Of a DNA stretch of 64,000 bases, positions 15,861-22,705 are shown piece by piece (the first letter of the stretch is position 1; each line of letters starts with the position of its first letter). The stretch is from positions 1 to 64,000 of the forward strand of contig NZ_JAGFWR010000009.1 of NCBI RefSeq assembly GCF_017599305.1, read 5' to 3'. The notes beneath the pieces were generated by a model. That model was given only the letters and a program-made list of their open reading frames with translations, was not told where the DNA came from and did not search any database. The position numbers and the translations under genes were made by a program. Source of the stretch: Micromonospora antibiotica. Its GTDB lineage: Bacteria; Actinomycetota; Actinomycetes; Mycobacteriales; Micromonosporaceae.

Positions 15861-17363
15861 TCACACGCCGATCAGCTTACCCGGGCCGGGCCGCAGGTAG
15901 ACCACCCAGGTCACCACGAAGCAGAGCGCGTACCAGCCGATGAAGGCCAGGTAGGCGGCGTCCGCGTTGCCCGAGGTGAGGAACGACTGCCGGAAGGCCA
16001 CGTTCACCAGCACCCCGCCCGAGGCGCCGACCGCCCCGGCGATGCCGATCAGCGCCCCGGAGCGTCGCCGGGCCCGGCGCTGCGCCGCGACCGGGTCGCC
16101 GGTCAGCTCCGCCTCGGCCGCCGCCCGGACCCGGAAGATCGCCGGGATCATCTTGTAGGTCGACCCGTTGCCGATGCCGGAGAAGACGAACAACGCCAGG
16201 AACCCGACGAGGTAGAGCGGGAACGACTGCTCCCGGGCGGCGTAGAGCACCAGGCCGGCGCCGACGGCCATCGCGACGAAGTTCCAGAACGTCACCCGGG
16301 CCCCGCCCAGCCGGTCGGCGAGCTGACCGCCGAACGGTCGGATCAACGAACCGATCAGCGGCCCGAGGAAGGTCAGCCAGGCCGCGTCGACCGGGGTGGG
16401 GAACCGCTCGGCGAACTGGAGCTGGAGCACCTGGCCGAAGGCGAAGCCGAAACCGATGAACGAGCCGAAGGTGCCGATGTAGAGCAGGGACATCACCCAG
16501 GTGTGCCGGTCGCGGGCGGCCTCCCGCAACGCGCCGGGTTCGTTGTGGGCGTCCGGGATGTTGTCCAGCCAGCGGGCGGCGGCGAGCGCGGCCAGCACGA
16601 TCAGCGGCAGGTACACCGCCGGCACCAGCCGGGGGTACGCGGCCCCGGCGGTGGCCAGCACCGCCAGCCCGACCAGTTGCACCGCCGGCACGCCGAGGTT
16701 GCCGCCCCCGGCGTTGAGTCCGAGTGCGCGACCCTTGAGCCGGTCCGGGAAGAACAGGTTGATGTTCGCCATCGACGAGGCGAAGTTGCCGCCGCCGACC
16801 CCGGTCAGGCAGGCCAGCACCATCAGCGTGGTGTACGACACACCCGGCTCCAGCAGCAGCGCCATCGGCACCGCCGGCACCAGCAGCAGCAGCGCGCTGA
16901 CGATGGTCCAGTTCCGCCCGCCGAAGCGCGCCACCGCCAGGGTGTACGGCAGTCGCAGCACCGCCCCCAGCGCGGCCGGTACGGCGGTGAGCAGGAACTT
17001 CCCCGCCGGGTCGATGCCGTACGCCGGGCCGAGGAAGAGCACGGTGACCGACCAGAGGCTCCACACCGAGAAGCCGACGTGCTCGGCGAAGATCGACACC
17101 CAGAGGTTGCGGCGGGCGATCGGCGCTCCGGTCGTCTGCCAGAAGGTCGGGTCCTCGGGTCGCCAGTCGTCGATCCGGTGCCGCCGCCCGGCGGGCCGGT
17201 CGGGTCCGGCGGCGGTGGCAGCCGCGTCGGCGGTGACGGCCGCGTCGGCGGTCGGCGGGACGTCGGTGTCGCCCGGCGGACCGACCGTGGCGGCGGCCAG
17301 CGGATCGGTGGTGCCGGCCGGTGGATCGGCGGCGGCGTTACTGCTGCTGGCGAGCGTGCTCAC
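15861..17363 (-). CDS. narK: MFS nitrate/nitrite transporter, NarK/NasA family
   Basis: 500 residues. An unusual 65-residue Ala/Pro/Thr-rich N-terminal tail precedes about 12 transmembrane helices. The nitrate-porter signature is seen as GGGNFASSMANINLFFPDRLKG, in two short runs GGGNFASS and FFPDRLKG. Expected role is nitrate uptake and/or nitrite export for the nas-nir operon 1.7 kb away on the other strand. GTG start with GAGGAGGAG 6 nt upstream. A GlnR-like half-site (GGCAC-N6-GAAAC, minus strand, 17424-17409) lies about 45-60 bp before the start; this is weak. Confidence 0.9.
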   Translation of the reverse strand: MSTLASSSNAAADPPAGTTDPLAAATVGPPGDTDVPPTADAAVTADAAATAAGPDRPAGRRHRIDDWRPEDPTFWQTTGAPIARRNLWVSIFAEHVGFSVWSLWSVTVLFLGPAYGIDPAGKFLLTAVPAALGAVLRLPYTLAVARFGGRNWTIVSALLLLVPAVPMALLLEPGVSYTTLMVLACLTGVGGGNFASSMANINLFFPDRLKGRALGLNAGGGNLGVPAVQLVGLAVLATAGAAYPRLVPAVYLPLIVLAALAAARWLDNIPDAHNEPGALREAARDRHTWVMSLLYIGTFGSFIGFGFAFGQVLQLQFAERFPTPVDAAWLTFLGPLIGSLIRPFGGQLADRLGGARVTFWNFVAMAVGAGLVLYAAREQSFPLYLVGFLALFVFSGIGNGSTYKMIPAIFRVRAAAEAELTGDPVAAQRRARRRSGALIGIAGAVGASGGVLVNVAFRQSFLTSGNADAAYLAFIGWYALCFVVTWVVYLRPGPGKLIGV

Positions 17364-17522
17364 GGCGACTCCTCCTCGTCGATGTGAGCAGGACGCTAGG
17401 CAGGGTCGGTTTCCCGGCGGTGCCCCACGTGGGTCGGGCCGGAAACGGAGACCGCACGTCGACCGGGAACCGGTGGTGAGGGGCCCACCGTTGCGCTGGG
17501 TCGCCGCTCCCGCCGGGGCGGG

Positions 17523-17816
17523 TCACAGCTCCTGGAGGATGCGCAGTGCGCGGGCCACCCGCTGCATGGTCTCGGTGTCGGCGACGTCCACGCACTCGGT
17601 GAACCACTTCTTCATCGGCGCCGACAGCCGGTCGGGCATCACCACGTTGGCACCCATCGGCACGGCGAGCGGGGAGTCGCGCAGCAGGGCGGTCTCGACC
17701 ACCTCGGCGACGATCACGATCGGCACGTCGGTGGAGTTGTAGACGTCGGAGCTGATCACCAGGCCGAGCCGTTCCCGGGCGCCCTCGATGCGCCAGACCT
17801 CTCCCCTACGCAGCAC
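17523..17816 (-). CDS. mazF: MazF/PemK-type toxin (putative endoribonuclease)
   Basis: 97 residues. The N-terminus LRRGEVWRIEG and RLGLVISSDVYN match the MazF/PemK beta-barrel (GdiwwvdfGp-like start, then RP.lVis). These toxins cut mRNA in the ribosome-free or translated state. GTG start overlaps the antitoxin stop by 11 nt (17806-17816), giving antitoxin-first order and translational coupling. Slightly shorter than many MazF proteins but appears complete. Activity is inferred from family and arrangement. Confidence 0.85.
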   Translation of the reverse strand: MLRRGEVWRIEGARERLGLVISSDVYNSTDVPIVIVAEVVETALLRDSPLAVPMGANVVMPDRLSAPMKKWFTECVDVADTETMQRVARALRILQEL

Positions 17817-18063
17817 GCGGGCGACCGCCGAAGAGCACGTCGGCGACCATGCCCACCTCGCGGGCGTCGGCGAGGGCGGCGGACTCCAGGTCGAGCCCGG
17901 CCCGCCCGACCGCCTCGGCGTGGGCGGTGAAGACCTCCCGCAGCGCCTTCTCCCGGGCGGCCTGGTCCATCCAGGCGGAGAGGGAGAGCCCTTCCCGCTT
18001 GGCGAACCGGCGGGCCTCCTCGATCGTCTCGTCGGAGAACGAGAGGGTCACCTTGGCAGTCAT
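17806..18063 (-). CDS. mazE: MazE-like ribbon-helix-helix antitoxin
   Basis: 85 residues. MTAKVTLSFSDETIEEARRF is a ribbon-helix-helix DNA-binding N-terminus. The rest is a flexible toxin-neutralising tail ending near the MazF start. ATG 18063 was chosen because a leaderless -10 box lies 7 nt upstream and the family begins there; the longer frame upstream has no motif. The RHH domain should autoregulate the pair, though no clear dyad was found at the promoter. Confidence 0.82.
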   Translation of the reverse strand: MTAKVTLSFSDETIEEARRFAKREGLSLSAWMDQAAREKALREVFTAHAEAVGRAGLDLESAALADAREVGMVADVLFGGRPRAA

Positions 18064-18070
18064 GCCTGCG

Positions 18071-18076
18071 ATCCTA
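18071..18076 (-). promoter_or_regulatory. Leaderless -10 box for mazEF
   Basis: Minus strand: TAGGAT, 7 nt, ATG 18063. If right, the antitoxin is translated from a leaderless mRNA while the toxin depends on coupling. Confidence 0.58.
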
Positions 18077-18174
18077 CTCCTGGTATGACCGTCGGTCGTT
18101 CCGTTCGCCCACCTCGACCAACCCGACAAACCGCCGGGTGCCACCGCCCGGCCCGCCCGCCGCAGGGGTCCGGG

Positions 18175-18873
18175 TCAGGCGGGACGGCGACCGCCGAAGA
18201 CCGCGAACCGCCACGCCTTGTAGAAGCAGTCCACGTCGACCAGGCCGGCGTCGACCAGCCACCGGCACTGGTCGGTCACCGACGCCGGGCGGTCGTGCCG
18301 CATCCGTTCCCGGGCGGCGGCGATCTCGTCGGCGTCCGAGCCGCGCGCGGCGGTCTGGGCCAGCCAGACGTCGTCGTAGCGGCGGTCCAGGGTCGGGGTG
18401 GGGCCGGCCACCTGCTCGGCGTTGACGAACACCCCGCCGGGGACGAGCGCGTCGGCCGCCCGCTGGTAGAGGGCGCGCTTGCCGTCGTCGTCGAGGTGGT
18501 GCACGGCCAGGGCGGAGACCACCGCGTCGTAGCGGCCGGCGGGGAGCGGGTCGGCCAGGTCGGCCACGACGGTCCGGTGCGCCACCCCCCGGGCGGCCAG
18601 CCCGTCGGCGGCCACCGCGAGCATCCGCGCGGCCCCGTCGACCAGGGTCACCCGCACCCCGGGCAGCGCCGCGGTGAGCAGCAGGGAGAGCAGTCCGGTG
18701 CCGGCGCCCAGGTCGAGCACCTCGGGGGTACGCCCGGCGGCGAGCGCGGCCCGCAGCGGTGGGGCGGCCACCTCGACGGCGGTGCCGTAGAAGTCGTCGA
18801 AGCAGGGGACGAGCCGACGGCGGGCCCCGTCGTAGGAACCTGCCACCGCATCGAAGGCCGCCGTCACGTCCAC
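18175..18873 (-). CDS. Class I SAM-dependent methyltransferase
   Basis: 232 residues. Motif I LDLGAGTGLLSLLL near residues 53-66, an acidic residue after beta-2 (VTLVDGAARM), and motif IV-like YDAVVSALAVHHLDD define a Rossmann methyltransferase of the small-molecule kind. Substrate unknown. GTG start with AGAGGAG 7 nt upstream. Divergent from nasA; its promoter is AT-rich and unlike its neighbours. A function in nitrogen metabolism is not indicated. Confidence 0.86.
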   Translation of the reverse strand: MDVTAAFDAVAGSYDGARRRLVPCFDDFYGTAVEVAAPPLRAALAAGRTPEVLDLGAGTGLLSLLLTAALPGVRVTLVDGAARMLAVAADGLAARGVAHRTVVADLADPLPAGRYDAVVSALAVHHLDDDGKRALYQRAADALVPGGVFVNAEQVAGPTPTLDRRYDDVWLAQTAARGSDADEIAAARERMRHDRPASVTDQCRWLVDAGLVDVDCFYKAWRFAVFGGRRPA

Positions 18874-18883
18874 GATCCACTCC

Positions 18884-18916
18884 TCTCACATATTAAGAAA
18901 CTTGTCTCACATTATA
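18884..18916 (-). promoter_or_regulatory. AT-rich promoter with TGTGAGA direct repeats upstream of the methyltransferase gene
   Basis: The minus strand carries a perfect TATAAT (18916-18911). The octamer ATGTGAGA occurs twice, at 18912-18905 and 18891-18884, exactly 21 bp apart (two helical turns). The first copy abuts the -10, suggesting an operator for an unknown regulator. No convincing -35 was found. Confidence 0.5.
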
Positions 18917-18961
18917 GACCCCACTGACCGGCCCCCTGCCCCCGTGCGGTGTGAACCGCTC

Positions 18962-18999
18962 TTGACAGGACCGAAACAGAAGGGACCCCGGTCGGAAAC
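18962..18999 (+). promoter_or_regulatory. GlnR-like box upstream of nasA
   Basis: Four pentamers with exact 6-nt spacing: TTGAC (18962-18966), GAAAC (18973-18977), GACCC (18984-18988), GAAAC (18995-18999). The actinomycete GlnR consensus is GTNAC-N6-GAAAC twice. Both GAAAC elements are perfect; the a-type elements match 3 of 4 and 2 of 4 fixed positions. It ends 24 bp before the nasA ATG. GlnR control of nitrate/nitrite assimilation is established in several actinomycetes; binding here is inferred. Confidence 0.68.
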
Positions 19000-19023
19000 C
19001 GCCCGGCGGCACGCTTTGCGGAC

Positions 19024-21246
19024 ATGACAGACGGTGCACGCGCCGCGACACGAACGGGGCCCCCGCCCCGGGAGACGGAAACGCACTGCCCGTACTGCGC
19101 GCTCCAGTGCGGCATGATCCTGCGGGACACCGACGGCCGGATCGAGGTCCGACCCCGGGAGTTCCCCACCAACCGCGGCGGGCTGTGCCAGAAGGGCTGG
19201 ACCGCCGCCGAACTGCTCGACCACCCCGACCGGTTGACCACCCCGCTGGTCCGCGACCCGTCCGGCACGCTGCGCCCGGCCAGCTGGGACGTCGCGCTGG
19301 ACCGGATCGCCGACGGGCTGCGCACCATCCAGCGGGCCCACGGCCGGGACGCGGTCGCGGTCTTCGGCGGCGGCGGGCTCACCAACGAGAAGGCGTACGC
19401 CCTCGGCAAGTTCGCCCGGGTGGCGCTGCGGACCCGGCACATCGACTACAACGGCCGGTGGTGCATGTCCTCCGCCGCGGCGGCCGGCCTGCGCGCCTTC
19501 GGCGTCGACCGGGGGCTGCCGTTCCCGCTGACCGACCTGGGCCGCACCGGAACCCTGCTGCTGGTCGGGGCGAACCCGGCCGAGACCATGCCGCCGCTGA
19601 TGCGCCACGTGACCGACCAGCGGGCCCGGGGCGGCCGGCTGATCGTGGTCGACCCCCGGCTCACCGCCACCGCCCGCCAGGCCGACCTGCACCTGCAACC
19701 GCTGCCCGGCACCGATCTCGCGGTCGCCAACGCGCTGCTGCACATCGCGCTCACCGAAGGGCTGATCGACCGGGAGTACGTCGCCACCCGCACCGAGGGC
19801 TTCGACGCGGTACGCCGTACCGTCGCGGGGTACTGGCCGGCCGAGGTGGAACGGCTCTCCGGGGTGCCGGTGGCCGACCTGGAGGCGACCGCCCGCGCGC
19901 TCGGCACCGCCGACTCGGCGATGATCCTCACCGCCCGGGGCGCCGAACAGCACGCCAAGGGCGTCGACACGGTCAGCGCGTACGTCAATCTCGCCCTCGC
20001 CCTCGGCCTGCCCGGCCGCCCCCACTCCGGCTACGGCTGCCTCACCGGTCAGGGCAACGGCCAGGGTGGACGCGAGCACGGCCAGAAGTCCGACCAGCTC
20101 CCCGGCTACCGCAAGATCGACGACCCGGCGGCCCGCGCCCACGTCGCCGGGGTCTGGGGAGTCGACCCCGCCGAACTGCCCGGCCCCGGGGTGCCGGCCT
20201 ACCAGCTGCTCGACTCGCTCGGCACCCCCGACGGCCCCCGGGCACTGCTGGTCTTCGGCTCCAACCCGGTGGTCTCCGCGCCCCGGGCGGCCCGGGTCGA
20301 GTCCCGGCTGCGCGGGCTGGACCTGCTGGTGGTGGCCGACTTCCTGCGCTCCGAGACGGCCGAGCTGGCCGACGTGGTGCTGCCGGTGGCCCAGTGGGCC
20401 GAGGAGGACGGCACGATGACCAACCTGGAGGGTCGGGTGCTGCGCCGCCGGGCGCTGCGCCCACCGCCCCCCGGCGTCCGCACCGACCTGACCGTCCTCG
20501 CCGAGCTCGCGGCCCGCCTCGACGACGCACCGGTCCCGGCGACGACGCCGGACGGCCCGGCCCCGACCACACCGACGACCACCCGGCCCGCCGTCCCGGC
20601 CCCGCGCACCCCTCCGGACCACGTCCCGGCCCCGCGTACCGCGCCGGACCGGTTCCCGACCGACCCGAGGGTCGTCTTCGCCGAGCTACGGCGGGCCTCC
20701 GCCGGGGGCGTCGCCGACTACGCCGGGGTCAGCTGGGACCGGATCGAATCCGCCGACGGGGTCTTCTGGCCGTGCCCCGACCCGGACGGGCCGGACTCCC
20801 CCCGGCTCTTCGCCGACACCTTCCCCACCCCCAGCGGCCGGGCCCGGTTCCACGCCGTGCAGCACCGGCCGGCGGCCGAGGAGGTCTGCGCCGACTACCC
20901 GCTGCACTTCACCACCGGGCGGGTGCTGGCCCAGTACCAGTCCGGCGCGCAGACCCGGCGGGTGGCCGCGCTGCACCGGGCCGCCCCGCACGGCTTCGTC
21001 GAGCTGCACCCCGACCTGGCCGACCGGCTCGGGGTGGCCGAGGGCGACGAGGTCCGGGTCGCCTCCCGCCGGGGTGAGCTGCGGGCACCGGCCCGGCTCA
21101 GCCCGACCATCCGACCCGACACCGTCTTCGCCCCGTTCCACTGGCCCGGGGCGGCGCGCGCCAACTCGGTCACCAACGACGCCCTCGACCCGGTCTCCGG
21201 GATGCCCGAGTTCAAGATCTGCGCAGTCCGGGTGGAGCGGGCATGA
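19024..21246 (+). CDS. nasA: Assimilatory nitrate reductase, molybdopterin catalytic subunit
   Basis: 740 residues. It reduces nitrate to nitrite in the cytoplasm using bis-MGD molybdenum and one 4Fe-4S cluster. Cluster ligands are Cys22, Cys25, Cys29 and Cys55 (HCPYCALQC ... GLCQKGW). FdhF/NarB-type core motifs follow, including GGGLTNEKAYALGKF and a C-terminal molydopterin-dinucleotide domain (HFTTGRVLAQYQSGAQT). A Pro/Thr-rich insertion at about 500-545 is probably a disordered linker. No signal peptide, consistent with the assimilatory type. First gene of the nas-nir operon; its stop overlaps the next ATG. Confidence 0.93.
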   Translation: MTDGARAATRTGPPPRETETHCPYCALQCGMILRDTDGRIEVRPREFPTNRGGLCQKGWTAAELLDHPDRLTTPLVRDPSGTLRPASWDVALDRIADGLRTIQRAHGRDAVAVFGGGGLTNEKAYALGKFARVALRTRHIDYNGRWCMSSAAAAGLRAFGVDRGLPFPLTDLGRTGTLLLVGANPAETMPPLMRHVTDQRARGGRLIVVDPRLTATARQADLHLQPLPGTDLAVANALLHIALTEGLIDREYVATRTEGFDAVRRTVAGYWPAEVERLSGVPVADLEATARALGTADSAMILTARGAEQHAKGVDTVSAYVNLALALGLPGRPHSGYGCLTGQGNGQGGREHGQKSDQLPGYRKIDDPAARAHVAGVWGVDPAELPGPGVPAYQLLDSLGTPDGPRALLVFGSNPVVSAPRAARVESRLRGLDLLVVADFLRSETAELADVVLPVAQWAEEDGTMTNLEGRVLRRRALRPPPPGVRTDLTVLAELAARLDDAPVPATTPDGPAPTTPTTTRPAVPAPRTPPDHVPAPRTAPDRFPTDPRVVFAELRRASAGGVADYAGVSWDRIESADGVFWPCPDPDGPDSPRLFADTFPTPSGRARFHAVQHRPAAEEVCADYPLHFTTGRVLAQYQSGAQTRRVAALHRAAPHGFVELHPDLADRLGVAEGDEVRVASRRGELRAPARLSPTIRPDTVFAPFHWPGAARANSVTNDALDPVSGMPEFKICAVRVERA

Positions 21247-22676
21247 CCGGGCAGATCGTGATCGTCGGATACGGGATGGCCGGCGCCCGGCTCGCCACCG
21301 AGCTGCACGCCCGCAACGGCGACCGGAAGGTCACCGTGCTCGGGGCGGAACCGCACCGGGCGTACAACCGGATCATGCTCTCCACGCTGCTGGCCGGCAA
21401 GGTCGACGAGCCCGACGTCGAGCTGGCCGAGGTCGCCGGGCAGGGCACCGACGTGCGGACCGGGGTGGTGGCCGCCGCAATCGACCGGGCCACCCGGACG
21501 GTGCACACCACCGACGGCGACCGGATCGACTACGACCACCTGGTCCTCGCCACCGGCAGCCGGGCCGTGGTGCCCCCGCTGCCCGGCCTCGACCCGGCCG
21601 CCCTGCCGCCCCGGGTCGCCGTCTTCCGCACCCTGGCCGACTGCCGCCGCATCCTCGCCACCGCCCGCACCGCCCGCACCGCGCTGGTGCTCGGCGGTGG
21701 GCTGCTCGGCCTGGAAGCGGCGCGCGGCCTGGCCGCCCGGGGGTTGGCGGTGACCGTGGTGCACCCCCACCCGCACCTGATGGAACGCCAGCTCGACCCG
21801 GCCGCCGGGGAGGTGCTCGCCGCCACGCTCGCCGGGCTCGGCGTCACCACCCGACGGGGGGTGCCGGCGACCGGGTTGGCCACCGACGACGACGGGGTCA
21901 GGCTCGACCTGGCCGACGGCACCACCCTGCACGCCGACCTGCTGGTGCTCTCCTGCGGGGTGCGCCCCGACACCGACCTCGCCACCGCCGCCGGGCTGGC
22001 CGTCGACCGGGGGGTGCTGGTCGACGACCGGCTACGCACCGACGACGAGTCGATCTCGGCGATCGGCGACTGCGCCCGCACCGGCGGCCCGACCGGGCTC
22101 GTCGCACCCGCCTGGGCACAGGCCCGGGTGGTCGCCCGGCTGCTCACCGGCGAGGACCCGGCGGCCCGCTACCGGCCCCGCCCGGTGGTGACCCGGCTCA
22201 AGGCCGCAGGGATCGACCTGGCCGCGATGGGCGACCCGACGGGCGGCCCCGGCGAGGAGTTGACCTTCGCCGACCCGGCCCGCGGAACGTACGCCCGGCT
22301 GCGCATCCACCACGACCGGCTGACCGGGGCGATCCTGCTCGGTGACAACCCGGCCGTCGGCACGGTCGTGCAGCTCTTCGACCGGGGCGCCCCGGTCCCC
22401 ACCGACCGGCGGGCGCTGCTGCTCGGCCGGTCGCTCGGCAGCGCCCCCGCGACACCCGCCGCCTCCCCGGCGCTGATGCCGGACGCGGTGACCGTCTGCC
22501 AGTGCAACGACGTCGACAAGGGCACCCTGGTGCGCTGCTGGCGCTCCGGCGCCCGGACCGTCGACGCGGTGGTCGCCGCGACCCGGGCCGGGACCGGCTG
22601 CGGAGGCTGCCGGCAGGCCGTCGAGGGCATCGTCGGCTGGCTGTCCGAGGTGGACTCGGTGGGGACGACCCGATGA
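21243..22676 (+). CDS. nasB: FAD/NAD(P)H reductase with C-terminal BFD-type [2Fe-2S] domain, probable nitrate-reductase electron-transfer subunit
   Basis: 477 residues. Two nucleotide-binding Rossmann domains (IVIVGYGMAGARLA; ALVLGGGLLGLEAA) resemble the N-terminal half of NirB. The C-terminal bacterioferritin-associated-ferredoxin-like module carries Cys near 419, 421, 453 and 456 (VCQCNDVD ... GTGCGGC). It lacks a siroheme domain, so it is not a nitrite reductase. Position directly after nasA with ATGA overlap suggests it feeds NAD(P)H electrons to NasA. The symbol is by analogy; naming varies between species. Confidence 0.82.
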   Translation: MTGQIVIVGYGMAGARLATELHARNGDRKVTVLGAEPHRAYNRIMLSTLLAGKVDEPDVELAEVAGQGTDVRTGVVAAAIDRATRTVHTTDGDRIDYDHLVLATGSRAVVPPLPGLDPAALPPRVAVFRTLADCRRILATARTARTALVLGGGLLGLEAARGLAARGLAVTVVHPHPHLMERQLDPAAGEVLAATLAGLGVTTRRGVPATGLATDDDGVRLDLADGTTLHADLLVLSCGVRPDTDLATAAGLAVDRGVLVDDRLRTDDESISAIGDCARTGGPTGLVAPAWAQARVVARLLTGEDPAARYRPRPVVTRLKAAGIDLAAMGDPTGGPGEELTFADPARGTYARLRIHHDRLTGAILLGDNPAVGTVVQLFDRGAPVPTDRRALLLGRSLGSAPATPAASPALMPDAVTVCQCNDVDKGTLVRCWRSGARTVDAVVAATRAGTGCGGCRQAVEGIVGWLSEVDSVGTTR

Positions 22677-22705
22677 CCGTGATGACATCACGAGGAGGTG
22701 ACCCG

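Noticed and set aside
17409..17424. GlnR-like half-site upstream of narK
   Set aside because: GGCAC-N6-GAAAC on the minus strand fits one half of the box, but the second half is absent. Not listed as a feature; GAAAC alone is expected by chance.
22673..22705. Earlier nirB start overlapping the preceding stop
   Set aside because: Possible, but the near-perfect GAGGAGGTGA before ATG 22706 is a better initiation signal.
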